From assembly GCA_963711465.1 (NCBI GenBank), contig CAVQEG010000001.1, positions 1,922,001 to 1,986,000 of the forward strand: DNA of 64,000 bases, read 5' to 3'. The first letter of the stretch is position 1, and each line of letters starts with the position of its first letter. The notes under the pieces are model-generated. The model was not told where the DNA came from. It saw only the letters and a program-made list of their open reading frames with translations, and made no database searches. Below are positions 40,525-50,922 of the stretch, piece after piece. The position numbers and the translations under genes were made by a program. This DNA comes from CAVQEG01 sp963711465 (GTDB lineage: Bacteria; Bacteroidota; Ignavibacteria; OLB7).

Positions 40525-42402
40525 ATGCTCTCACTATCGCAACGCCAGTCACTGCAGCAGCGGCTCTCGCCGCAGCAGGTGCAGTACTTGAAAATGTTGC
40601 AGCTCCCGATCGTTGCGCTCGAACAGCGGATCAAGCAGGAGCTGGAAGCCAACCCCATGCTCGAGGAGGTCAACGAGACCGAGCTGGAGCAGGATGCCGA
40701 CACCGAACAGGAGGAGGTGCTCGAGCTGACCGAGTCGCGCAAGGAGTCGGAGTCGGATCAGAAGGAATCCGAGGCACAGGAGGAGAAGGCAGCCGAAGAA
40801 GCGGCCGCCGAGGAGGAGCGCAGCGACTTCGAAGAGGAGTGGGAGGAATACCTCAGCGAGCAGTACGACGACTACCGCAATTCCAACTACAGCGAGTCGG
40901 ACGACGATGACCAGGAGGTCATCCCGCAGCGTTCGGAGACGACGCTCGCAGATGACCTGCTGACGCAGCTGCACATGCAGACGCTCGGTGAGGATGAGAT
41001 GGCCCTTGCCGAGGAGATCATCGGCAACATCGACGAGCATGGGTACCTGCGGCGCGACCTCGCCGAAATCATCGACGATCTCAACAAGTTCCTCTCCGCC
41101 ACCTTCCAGCCCGTCGCCTCCGGCGACGGCTCCCTCGGCGACGGTCGGTTCGACTCCTACGAGGATATCATCCACGAATCCCCGTTCGGACGTGAGCGGC
41201 TCTCGCACCTCCAGGGCGAGTCCGCTGACGGCGGCGACGTCCCGCACAACGGCCACGCAGCGGAGTCCCCCGCCATGCCGCGATCGATCGCGCCGGCGTC
41301 CGAGACGTCCAACGGCGAGGACACCGCCGTGGCAATTGAGAACATGGCGCATCTCTCGATCGAAGAGCTCGCCCGAATGTTCGAACAGGGCACCTCCGGC
41401 TCGACCAGTCGCGAGAACGAAGCCACCCAGGAGATCGCAATCCCGGACGCCGCGCTCTTCACCCTCGAGGAGGCCGAGCGCGTGCTGCACCGCATCCAGC
41501 GCCTCGATCCTCCGGGGATCGGCTCGCGTGACCTGCGCGAATGCCTGCTGGTGCAGCTGGAGATCATGGAGAATCGCACGCCGGCCGAAGAGCTCGCCCA
41601 CCGCGTCGTCGAAGAGTGCTACACCGAATTCACCATGAAGCACTTCGAGAAGATCACCGATCGACTCAAGTGCACCACCGACGAGCTCAAGGAAGCCATG
41701 GAGGTGATTCGGGGGCTGAATCCGAAACCGGGCAACGGCTCGGTTTCCATGCTCAACGACAACTACCTGACGCCCGACTTCGTCATCCGCCGCGATGGTG
41801 AGGACTTCGTCATCACCGCCAACGACCGGCATATCCCGCTGATCCGCATCAACCGCGCCTACCAGGAGCTGATGCGCCGCGGACGGGCGAAGAAGAACGG
41901 CATCGACCGCGATACGCGGAAGTTCCTGCGCGACAAGTTCGAAGCCGCCAAGTGGTTCATTGCCTCGATCCAGCAGCGCCGCCAGACGATGTCCAAGGTG
42001 ATGCGCGCGATCGTCGATCTGCAGCGCGACTTCTTCGAACACGGCTCCGATCACATCCGGCCGATGATCTACAAGGACGTCGCCGAGCGGATCGACATGG
42101 ACATCTCCACCGTCTGTCGCGTCGTCAACGGCAAGTACGTCCAGACCGACTACGGCACGTTCGAACTCCGCTACTTCTTCAGCGAGAAACTCGAGACCAC
42201 CTCCGGCGAAGAGGTGTCCACCAAGATCGTCAAGTCGCGAATCCAGGAGCTGATCGCCGCCGAAGACAAGAGCAAGCCGCTGTCGGACGATGCAATCTCC
42301 AAGGCGATGAAGGACGCCGGCTACAACGTCGCGCGCCGTACCGTCGCCAAGTACCGCGAGCAGATGAACATTCCCGTGGCACGCCTGCGGCGCGGTCTGT
42401 AG
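40525..42402 (+). CDS. rpoN: RNA polymerase sigma-54 factor
   Basis: 625 residues, longer than the usual 450-500. Region I is at the N-terminus (LSLSQRQSLQQRLSPQQVQYLKMLQLPIVALEQ); residues 48-135 are an extended acidic region II. The core-binding domain has HGYLRRDL near 172, then an unusual polar insert (about 190-308, rich in Ser, Gly, Ala) before RIQRLDPPGIGSRDLREC, and the DNA-binding domain ends with the RpoN box ARRTVAKYREQMNIP. It directs RNA polymerase to -24/-12 promoters with an activator ATPase; none is encoded in this window. Confidence 0.95.
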   Translation: MLSLSQRQSLQQRLSPQQVQYLKMLQLPIVALEQRIKQELEANPMLEEVNETELEQDADTEQEEVLELTESRKESESDQKESEAQEEKAAEEAAAEEERSDFEEEWEEYLSEQYDDYRNSNYSESDDDDQEVIPQRSETTLADDLLTQLHMQTLGEDEMALAEEIIGNIDEHGYLRRDLAEIIDDLNKFLSATFQPVASGDGSLGDGRFDSYEDIIHESPFGRERLSHLQGESADGGDVPHNGHAAESPAMPRSIAPASETSNGEDTAVAIENMAHLSIEELARMFEQGTSGSTSRENEATQEIAIPDAALFTLEEAERVLHRIQRLDPPGIGSRDLRECLLVQLEIMENRTPAEELAHRVVEECYTEFTMKHFEKITDRLKCTTDELKEAMEVIRGLNPKPGNGSVSMLNDNYLTPDFVIRRDGEDFVITANDRHIPLIRINRAYQELMRRGRAKKNGIDRDTRKFLRDKFEAAKWFIASIQQRRQTMSKVMRAIVDLQRDFFEHGSDHIRPMIYKDVAERIDMDISTVCRVVNGKYVQTDYGTFELRYFFSEKLETTSGEEVSTKIVKSRIQELIAAEDKSKPLSDDAISKAMKDAGYNVARRTVAKYREQMNIPVARLRRGL

Positions 42403-42468
42403 TCCCCGCCCCGCGATCGCTCCGCGGTGCGGGAGTGTGAACCGCCGTTTGTCGCCACACAACGATTC

Positions 42469-42495
42469 GCCCGGGCTTTGCCGCCCGGGCTTTTT
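42469..42495 (+). terminator. Intrinsic terminator after rpoN
   Basis: GCCCGGG and CCCGGGC (42469-42475, 42484-42490) form a 7-bp stem around CTTTGCCG, followed by five T. The only classical U-tract terminator found. Confidence 0.75.
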
Positions 42496-42529
42496 CGTGC
42501 GGTCTTCTGCCGGGAACCTCGCGGCCACG

Positions 42530-42537
42530 TATTTTGC
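42530..42537 (+). promoter_or_regulatory. Possible -7 element TATTTTGC of hslU
   Basis: Near match to TAnnTTTG, about 90 bases before the hslU ATG, after the rpoN terminator. No -33 TTG at the right place. Confidence 0.35.
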
Positions 42538-42626
42538 GAGTCTTTCGACGACCGTCCGCTGCCCACGGCACCCCCCCACCGTCACGACGGTCGCTGAGAC
42601 GACAACCCCACTTTCGAGGAGAAGGA

Positions 42627-44054
<1,428 letters not shown>

Positions 44055-44099
44055 GTCAAGCCCACCCTCACTCATGTCCCCGGCGGACCCCGCCGCTGC

Positions 44100-45095
44100 A
44101 TGCCGCGTCGAATCCGCAACGCCCCAGATGAATGCACCGACGCCGGACGGACCATCGATCGTCCGTCCGGCGTCTGCCGTGTCGCACCCCGCGCGCGGCA
44201 CGCCCGGGCATGGGCGGGTCTTGCCCTGCTGAGCGGAATCCTCCTCGCCACCTCGGGCTGCACCGTTCCGCAGTGTTCGGACATCGCCGCATTCGGCAAC
44301 CTCGGTCCCGGCGTCAACTCTCCATTCGACGACTACGCGCCGGCACTGCCCGACACCGCGACGCTCGTCTTCACCAGCGATCGCATCGAATCCGGTCGCG
44401 GCGGACTGCAGGGACAGTACCGCGCGGTGCGGCCCACCCACCTCTACTTCTCCATGAGTCTCGGCCAACGGTGGGACGCGGCGCAGCCATACTCGCTCCT
44501 GCTGTCAATCGACCGCACCGAGGCAGCGACGATCGCCTTCGCACCGAAGGGCTCGCCGTTCAACACCGTCGCCTACGTGAGCGCCTGCGATCGTGACGAT
44601 GCCGTTGGCGGATGCGACGTCTACGCCGTCACCGCCACCGCCGCGATCACGCTCGTCAATCTCGGGCCGGAAATCAATTCGGCCTCGTGGGACGGTCAGC
44701 CGTTCGTGACCACCGAAGGTCAGCACCTCTACTTCGCCTCAGATCGTCCCGGCGGAATGGGTGGCACCGACATCTGGGTCTGCGACCGTCTCGAGAGCGG
44801 CGCCTGGAGCACGCCGCACAACGCCGGGTCCGGTATCAATTCCAGCGGTAACGAGTACTCGCCGTCGATCGACTCCGCCACCGGAACGCTCTACTTCGCC
44901 GCCGAAACGCCCGATGCCGGCCTGGATATCTTTTCGTTCGCTCCGGGCGACACCGAACGCTCCCGCCTGCCACGGCCGTTCAACTCCGAACGGGACGACT
45001 TCACACCGTTCGTCCGAGGCGACATGCTCTACCTGGCGTCGAACCGGCCGGGCGGCTGCGGAGGGTTCGATCTCTACGCCTTCAAGCGCCGGTAG
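44100..45095 (+). CDS. PD40/WD40-like propeller lipoprotein
   Basis: Up to 331 residues; the signal peptide core is WAGLALLSGILLATSGC with the lipid Cys near residue 54, which is an unusually long, arginine-rich lead-in. The mature part has PD40-type blades as in TolB-like proteins: LVFTSDRIESG, LYFASDRPGGMGGTDIW, LYFAAETPDAGLDIF and LYLASNRPGGCGGFDLY. The start is uncertain: a 14-bp hairpin lies inside the first 25 codons and no ATG, GTG or TTG follows it before the signal peptide. Confidence 0.75.
   Translation: MPRRIRNAPDECTDAGRTIDRPSGVCRVAPRARHARAWAGLALLSGILLATSGCTVPQCSDIAAFGNLGPGVNSPFDDYAPALPDTATLVFTSDRIESGRGGLQGQYRAVRPTHLYFSMSLGQRWDAAQPYSLLLSIDRTEAATIAFAPKGSPFNTVAYVSACDRDDAVGGCDVYAVTATAAITLVNLGPEINSASWDGQPFVTTEGQHLYFASDRPGGMGGTDIWVCDRLESGAWSTPHNAGSGINSSGNEYSPSIDSATGTLYFAAETPDAGLDIFSFAPGDTERSRLPRPFNSERDDFTPFVRGDMLYLASNRPGGCGGFDLYAFKRR
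44139..44174 (+). terminator. 14-bp hairpin overlapping the 5' end of the lipoprotein gene
   Basis: GACGCCGGACGGAC (44139-44152) and GTCCGTCCGGCGTC (44161-44174) pair perfectly around CATCGATC, 85 bases after the hslU stop. It looks like the U-less terminators elsewhere in this window, yet lies inside the next open frame. Confidence 0.55.
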
Positions 45096-45139
45096 ACACC
45101 AACACGGCAACGCGTCCGCCGACCCCAACGGTCCGAGGG

Positions 45140-46675
45140 TTACTTCGCGATAACGAGCCGTCCGGTCGCCACCCGATTCCCCGTCTGCACCGCCACCACG
45201 TACGCACCCGAGGAAAGTCCCTCGACCGGTAGCCGCTCGCGGTACGTTCCGGCTGATCGCACTCCGAGCTGCCGCTTCGCCACCGTTCTGCCGAGTTCGT
45301 CGAAGAGACTGATCGTCACCGGCGAGGAACGGTCGACGGAGAAGTCGATCGTCGACGATCCGCTCGTGGGATTCGGGGCGATGAGCATCGATGCGCCCGA
45401 GGCGGACACCGCCGGCGTCGCGCTCGGCGAACCGACGTAGAAGTAATCGATGACCTGCCGGGCTGCCGCCTCGATCTGCGCGTTGTCGGTCGTGTCCTGC
45501 GGATTGGCCACATCGGCCACGCGCAGCGCGAAGGACAGGTGCGCCGTATCGCCGGGGAGCATGTTGAATGGTCCGCTGGTCATCAGCGCGCCCTGATCGT
45601 TGCGGCCGATGCTGCCGTCGACCCTCATCGACGCCATCACGCCGTACAGATCGGCCAGCGTCGGCGGGTCGGTGTTCAGGTTCAGATTCCGATAGCTGGT
45701 GATCCGGCCGTTGTACCGGAAACGATTGCGGTTGGCGTTGTCGACGAATCCCGCCAGCGTGTCGCCCGGCGGGTAGGTGAGCGGCCCCTCAAGCAGCGTC
45801 GTCAGCAGTGCGCCGGGCGGCGTCGTCCCCACCCCGCTCTGGTAGGCGACCGTCGTGCGCAGCTCGGGCCTCGATGTGTACGCGTAGGAATACGTGGCCG
45901 AACCGTCGCCGACGACCGGCGAGTAGACCGGCCCGACGAAGCAGTTGTACAGCGTGTCCTGCGACACGTTGATCACCGAATAGGTGAAGACCACCGTCGA
46001 TGCCAGCGGCCCCTCTGCCCAGCCCGAGATGTACTGACGGATGAGCAGTCCGATCGGCAGCGCCGGATCACGCCTCCCGCCGTAGCGCGTCGTGTCGAAG
46101 TCGTTGAACTGGGTGATGATCTCCTCATCGGCACCGGGCAGGAACGTCGGCCCCACGTATCGGTCGCCGGCGTCGCGCTCCAGCGGATTCGTCTTGAAGT
46201 GCCCCGGCGATCGTGGCGTCGCCCCGGGTTCGGTCAGCAGCGTCCACATCGGCCAGCGCGACCGCGGCCCGTTCGGGCCAATGTATTCGCCGCTCTGATG
46301 ATCGTACAGGGTGGAATTGAAAATATCCGCCTGCGCAAGCGTCGAGTCGTACGTGTAGCCCGGAACGGCCCATGATGAACCCGTCGCCGGATCATACGTC
46401 TCGAACACCACCGTCCGAGGACCGCCGGTGCCGACGGCCTTGCGGCAGCCGAACCAGATGCCGCCGCCGGAGAGGTAGGTGTTGCCGCTGCCGCGGGGAT
46501 ACTCGAAGCCCGCACCGCCGGGTGTCATCGCCCGGCCGAACGTCCCGACGTTCGTCACGTGCAGCAGAACGTCCGACACGCGCGTCGTGTCGTCCAGTAC
46601 GGTCTGAGCGCTGGATCGCACAGCAGCGAATGACAACAGCAGCACGATCATCGCAGGAATTCCCAGTCTCGTCAT
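45140..46675 (-). CDS. Secreted T9SS-sorted protein, paralogue 1
   Basis: 511 residues: signal peptide (1-24, ending SSAQ), then VTNVGTFGRAM and a motif YPRGSGNTYLSGGGIWFG shared with paralogue 2 at 47284. The body (about 40-420) is beta-rich without a known catalytic motif. A type A sorting domain starts near residue 432 (APNPTSGSSTIDFSV, LFDELGRTVAKRQ, SSGAYVVAV). Presumably exported to the surface or medium. It is the last gene of a minus-strand module that begins with an ECF sigma factor at 51480. Confidence 0.82.
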   Translation of the reverse strand: MTRLGIPAMIVLLLSFAAVRSSAQTVLDDTTRVSDVLLHVTNVGTFGRAMTPGGAGFEYPRGSGNTYLSGGGIWFGCRKAVGTGGPRTVVFETYDPATGSSWAVPGYTYDSTLAQADIFNSTLYDHQSGEYIGPNGPRSRWPMWTLLTEPGATPRSPGHFKTNPLERDAGDRYVGPTFLPGADEEIITQFNDFDTTRYGGRRDPALPIGLLIRQYISGWAEGPLASTVVFTYSVINVSQDTLYNCFVGPVYSPVVGDGSATYSYAYTSRPELRTTVAYQSGVGTTPPGALLTTLLEGPLTYPPGDTLAGFVDNANRNRFRYNGRITSYRNLNLNTDPPTLADLYGVMASMRVDGSIGRNDQGALMTSGPFNMLPGDTAHLSFALRVADVANPQDTTDNAQIEAAARQVIDYFYVGSPSATPAVSASGASMLIAPNPTSGSSTIDFSVDRSSPVTISLFDELGRTVAKRQLGVRSAGTYRERLPVEGLSSGAYVVAVQTGNRVATGRLVIAK

Positions 46676-47283
46676 GATGGCCTCCGATACTTCTGGTGAA
46701 ATCGGCTCGGAGGATCACCGGGACCAATCGAACGACCAGGATGGGTGCCGTCGTTCGAATTCCAGTGTGCTCGACGACGACCATGAGGAGTCCGGGATCC
46801 GCCGCGCCGCTCGGCAGTCGTACGGCGTTGCAACCGCGACTGCGGGCGCGGAGCTCGCCCGCCGGGCGAACACGTCGCAGGGCATCGGCGAACTCGATGC
46901 CGACCACCGCACGAGAATCAAGCCAGAAGGAGACGTTCGCACCGACGTTGGTGGCGTTCGCGACGACGGCCACCGACCGCCCCCGGAAGGAATGGGACAC
47001 TACCGGACGACGACGATCGGCCTGGTGCTCCGCACTCCGTCGGACCAGACGACCGCCACGAAGACACCGGGCTCGACAGCTGCGACACGCGACTCGTGTC
47101 CTGCGGGAATATCTGCGCAGGTAGTCGGGCGGCACCCGCGATGAGAATCGCGATAAGTACGGGCAATGCGGATCGAATTGACCTGGTGGTATCGAAGAAT
47201 TCCGTGAGGGAGAATGCACGCGTAGATGAACGCCGAGGCCTGTGCCGCGGCGGACCAGCGCATGGCTGTGAAGCAGCGGTTGA
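46676..47283 (-). pseudogene. Degraded remnants of T9SS sorting domains between two paralogues
   Basis: No intact gene lies here. On the minus strand 46728-46973 translates to a clear but decayed sorting domain: NVSFWLDSRAVVGIEFADAL, PAGELRA, GLLMVVVEHTGIRTTAPILV then VR, without a stop at the proper end. In another minus frame 47000-47113 gives DIPAGHESRV, then EPGVFVAVVWSDGVRSTRPI and VVVR with a stop codon directly after. The two ends align (GIRTTAPILVVR with GVRSTRPIVVVR). This looks like the ruins of one or two further cargo genes after unequal exchange or deletion. A signal-peptide-like segment in the third frame is probably chance. Confidence 0.6.
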
Positions 47284-48855
47284 TTACTTCGCCACGACGA
47301 GCCGTCGCGAACGCACGCCGCGGTCGGTCTCGATGGCAACGGTGTAGGTGCCGCTCCGAAGCGCTGAAACGTCCAGGCGCTCGATGCGATCCCCGGCCGG
47401 ATGCATTCGGCGCGGATGGTCGATGATGGTGCGGCCAAGCACGTCGACGACACGGATTCGCGTCGGCTCGGCGCGCGCGTCCGACCAGCTGACCGACACG
47501 ATGTCGAACGCAGGATTCGGCGTCAGTCGCACCGGTTCGTCCAACGTCGATTCGTCCACGGTGAGCGAGATATCCGGTGGACGCGCATAGTACATGTTCA
47601 CCAGTCCGTTGACGTAGCGCTGCGCGTCGATCGACAGACTATCGTGTGTTGTCGGGACGATGGCGTAGCCGACGGCGAAGAACGCGGTGTCGCCGGGATG
47701 CATGATGAACGGCGTGCAGGCGATCATCGCTCGCAGGTCGGCCGACGGCATGGTGTCGTCGTCGGAGGCGAAGCCACCGGAGGTCATCAATTCGTACCGA
47801 TCGCGATAGGTGACCGGCTCCTGGTCGGACCCGACGACCCATCGGGGGAAGGCGCCGACACGGCCGACGGCGGGATAGTCGAGTCGGCGGGAATTGTCCA
47901 GGATCCCGTTGGCATCGGTCATCGGCGCCTCCAGCAGCGTGATCACCAGCGTACCATAGTTCCCGTCATCCTCGGGTCCGCTGTAGACGAACCCGGTACG
48001 GCCGACGGGCCAGCTGGAGAGGAACCCCGAGCGGTCATTGCCGGGAGAGCCGATATCGGGATCGGAGACATGCGCCATCACGCAGTCGAAGAGCGTATCC
48101 GGCGACGCGTTGACCACCTGATACTGCAGCACGGTGATCACCCCGAGGGGATCGCTCGACCAGGCGAAGATCGACTCCTGAATCTGAAGCCCGAGCGGAT
48201 AGCCGAGCTGGCGCGCCTGCGCGCTGTCGAGTTCGTAGCGCCCCAGCCCGCCGTCGTTGAACCGCGCCACCATCTCTTCATCGGCGTTGAAGGCGAACGC
48301 GGGTGTGCGAGTGAGGTTGAGGCGGCGACGGTTGTCGGGTTCGAACGAGCCGGGATCGAGAATCGAGGCCCACGGGGCGCCGAAGGCACTCCACAGCGGC
48401 CAGTTGGGTGCGCCCGACGGCAGAGCGCCGAGGTAGCGTCCGGTGTTGCGGTCGTAGTCGACCGAGTGGTACAGATCGGGTCGGGCGGCGAGGGTGTCGA
48501 CGAATTCGCCGGGACTGGCGATGCTTCGGCCGGTGGAGGGGTTGTACGTGTAGAACACGAGCGGGCGGAATGCGGCGGTTCGCTTCTTGGCGCCGAACCA
48601 GAATCCACTGCCGTAGAGGTAGTGATGGCCCGATCCGCGCGGATAGATCAGACCATGAATCCGGCCGGTCGGATCGTAGCCGAACGTGCCGGTATTGGTC
48701 GCAGTGAAGTCGACCGGACTGATCACGCTGCGCTTGATCGAATCCGACGTCTGCTGCGCTGCCAGCTGGATCGCTGCAATCGGCGTGACCACGACGGCCC
48801 ACAGGAGCCCACGCGCGATGACAGACGCCAGACGGCTGGTGTCGGTGTTGGTCAT
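47284..48855 (-). CDS. Secreted T9SS-sorted protein, paralogue 2
   Basis: 523 residues with a signal peptide (about 1-34, ending LAAQ). VDFTATNTGTFGYDPTGR and YPRGSGHHYLYGSGFWFGAK parallel paralogue 1, and both have an NADEEMVARFND/GADEEIITQFND segment and an MLPGDTAHLSF/MHPGDTAFFAV segment late in the body. The sorting domain begins near residue 445 (LTPNPAFDIVSVSW, VVDVLGRTIID, RSGTYTVAIE). It overlaps the upstream lipoprotein gene by four bases. Function unknown. Confidence 0.82.
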   Translation of the reverse strand: MTNTDTSRLASVIARGLLWAVVVTPIAAIQLAAQQTSDSIKRSVISPVDFTATNTGTFGYDPTGRIHGLIYPRGSGHHYLYGSGFWFGAKKRTAAFRPLVFYTYNPSTGRSIASPGEFVDTLAARPDLYHSVDYDRNTGRYLGALPSGAPNWPLWSAFGAPWASILDPGSFEPDNRRRLNLTRTPAFAFNADEEMVARFNDGGLGRYELDSAQARQLGYPLGLQIQESIFAWSSDPLGVITVLQYQVVNASPDTLFDCVMAHVSDPDIGSPGNDRSGFLSSWPVGRTGFVYSGPEDDGNYGTLVITLLEAPMTDANGILDNSRRLDYPAVGRVGAFPRWVVGSDQEPVTYRDRYELMTSGGFASDDDTMPSADLRAMIACTPFIMHPGDTAFFAVGYAIVPTTHDSLSIDAQRYVNGLVNMYYARPPDISLTVDESTLDEPVRLTPNPAFDIVSVSWSDARAEPTRIRVVDVLGRTIIDHPRRMHPAGDRIERLDVSALRSGTYTVAIETDRGVRSRRLVVAK

Positions 48856-49490
48856 GGCTTCAGATCGAGTCGGAACACGCCCTTGTCGACCGTGATCGTC
48901 GTGTCGAGTTCGCGGCAGTGTGCGCGGAACCAGAACGCGCCGATCAGCAATCCACGGTCGCGGTCGATGCGAACCACACGCACCTCCCCAACGTGGGCGC
49001 TGTCACTTCGATAGACCTCGGGAAATCCCTGACGACGTCGCTCGTAGGTGGCGCCGTAGCGCGGCGGTCCGAGCGAGTCGATTTCCTTCGGTGCCGAATA
49101 CGCGTCGTTGATGGCGAACGTGCCGGTGTCACGCACGTTGTCGAGTCGCAGTGAGAGGATCTCGTACTCGACGCCGTCGAGACCCCAGCTGGTCGCCTTC
49201 ACCGTGACGAAATAGCCGTCTCCGAACCGGCCGTTGTGCCACTCCGGTCGGAGCACCTCGGTGGCGAAGACCTGCGGGCGCCCGTCGACCCGCGCCATGA
49301 GCGAGTCGCCACTGCCGAAGAGAAAATTCGGGTCGGTGGGTACCGTTGCCGGAACGACAACCACGTCGCGCGGCGTATCAACGTCCAGCGGACTGCTGCA
49401 GCAGACCATCAGCACGACCATGGCGAGCGTGGCGACGGGGCCGATTCCCGTCGACCCGCGGGTCGATCCTGCTGCGTGCGTACGCTCCAT
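48852..49490 (-). CDS. Exported lipoprotein in the ECF-sigma module, function unknown
   Basis: 212 residues; signal peptide ends in VLMVCCSSP, so a lipoprotein. The mature domain is beta-rich (GYFVTVKATSWGLDGVEYEI, GEVRVVRIDRDRGLLIGAFW), like DUF6252-type Bacteroidota lipoproteins. The start at 49490 is set by the signal peptide. Its stop overlaps the start of the T9SS protein at 48855. Confidence 0.72.
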   Translation of the reverse strand: MERTHAAGSTRGSTGIGPVATLAMVVLMVCCSSPLDVDTPRDVVVVPATVPTDPNFLFGSGDSLMARVDGRPQVFATEVLRPEWHNGRFGDGYFVTVKATSWGLDGVEYEILSLRLDNVRDTGTFAINDAYSAPKEIDSLGPPRYGATYERRRQGFPEVYRSDSAHVGEVRVVRIDRDRGLLIGAFWFRAHCRELDTTITVDKGVFRLDLKP

Positions 49491-49546
49491 GGTCAATCGG
49501 CTCGGCGATGTTCGGGGGGCAAGGGCAGCCGACGACGCCGAGCGGC

Positions 49547-50866
49547 TCAGAATCCGATGCCGATGCCGTAGTGGATGTTCAGGTTCGTGCTCGTGTAAAT
49601 CTGCCCGTCGAGCGACGTCCACAACATCCAGGCGGAAACGCCGGCGGTCGCGCTCAGCCACTGGTTGGCGTGATACTCCGTCTGCACTCCGATCGTTCCG
49701 AGCGGTCCGATCTGCGTTCCCCCGACTCCAAGCTCGAGAGCGGTCGAGAAATTAGCGATTCGCAACACCTCGGGAGCCAGGAAGCCACGAGCGTACAACA
49801 GGCGCGGCGACTGCCGCACCAGCGAGTCGGTCGTCCGGCCGTCGGTCGACGGCGTCAGCACCTGCGAGAATTCCGTCTCACCCACCGCAATGCCACCGCG
49901 CAGCGAGGAGGAGAGGAAGCTCGATCGCGCCAGATGCAGACTCGCCTGCAGCTCGCGATCGGCAAAAATCGTCGGTGACGTCGACAGCCCGTACACGCGC
50001 GGCAGCGACAGCCGCAGGTTGTTGCGCAGCTCCACCTCCACGCCGAGCGGCGTACCGCCCACCTCGCCCAGGTCGAGCTCGCCAACCCGGGGCGCGGCGG
50101 CCCGGGCACGGATCGGCGCCGCGTCGAATCCGTGCAGCGGCGCTTCCCGCAGTCCGACCGGCTGCACCGTGGGCAGTTCCGCGCGAGAGTCGTTCGCCGC
50201 GACCGCCGGCCGGGAACGCACCGCCATCGACCGTAGCTCCGCATGGGTCGACGCCACCGTCACCGCTGCGGCAACCGGCGCGCGGCTCGCCTGCCGCCGC
50301 GTGGCCAGCAGCGCCTTCTGCCGCAGACTCAACGCCGAGAGCCGTTCGATCCGCGCATGTAGCGTGCGGGCGTTCTCCCGCAGCATGGCGATCTCCATCC
50401 GCGCTCTGGTGAGCGAATCCTGCGCGATACCGAGCATCACGAGGCCAGCCGCATCTCCGTCGGAGACAGCCGCCGCCGGACGGGGTTCGGGCGCATTCGA
50501 GCCCAGCAGAAGACCACCGGCCACGCCGATGCACAGCAGCGCCACTGCGACCATCGCTGCGATCCCCGAACGCAGGGGCCACCCCGCACCAGCAGATTCC
50601 GCCTGCACCACCGGAGGTTCCATGGCCGCAGCCGATGCGAATCCCCGATCGATCGCCGCAAGTCCGCTGAACACCGCCGCATCGGCCGCCGAGGTGGGTG
50701 TCGTGCTGCTGCCCAGGGCTCGATAGGCACGCGACATCCGGATCTGCTCCACCAGCAGTGCCCGCTTCTCCGGCGACACCGCCAGTCGATGCATCAGCTC
50801 GGCAAGCTCCGACTCGCCCGTCATCTCGCCGTTGAGCAGCGCGGTAATCGAATCCTGAATGTTCAT
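49547..50866 (-). CDS. Anti-sigma-like membrane protein fused to an outer-membrane-barrel-like domain
   Basis: 439 residues in five parts: a helical cytoplasmic N-terminus (1-95) opening MNIQDSITALLNGEMTGESELAELM, similar in character to anti-sigma zinc-less domains; a membrane helix (about 101-124, SGIAAMVAVALLCIGVAGGL); a coiled coil (about 145-190); an Ala/Arg-rich linker (190-260); and a strand-rich C-terminal domain ending NIHYGIGIGF with a terminal Phe, as in outer-membrane barrels. It follows the ECF sigma gene by 56 bases, the place of an anti-sigma factor. If the reading is right, one chain links inner and outer membranes. Confidence 0.65.
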   Translation of the reverse strand: MNIQDSITALLNGEMTGESELAELMHRLAVSPEKRALLVEQIRMSRAYRALGSSTTPTSAADAAVFSGLAAIDRGFASAAAMEPPVVQAESAGAGWPLRSGIAAMVAVALLCIGVAGGLLLGSNAPEPRPAAAVSDGDAAGLVMLGIAQDSLTRARMEIAMLRENARTLHARIERLSALSLRQKALLATRRQASRAPVAAAVTVASTHAELRSMAVRSRPAVAANDSRAELPTVQPVGLREAPLHGFDAAPIRARAAAPRVGELDLGEVGGTPLGVEVELRNNLRLSLPRVYGLSTSPTIFADRELQASLHLARSSFLSSSLRGGIAVGETEFSQVLTPSTDGRTTDSLVRQSPRLLYARGFLAPEVLRIANFSTALELGVGGTQIGPLGTIGVQTEYHANQWLSATAGVSAWMLWTSLDGQIYTSTNLNIHYGIGIGF

Positions 50867-50922
50867 ATCGGTCGAATTACTCCTGTCGGCACGTTGATAC
50901 CCTGGCCCTCTTCCGTCTCGCC

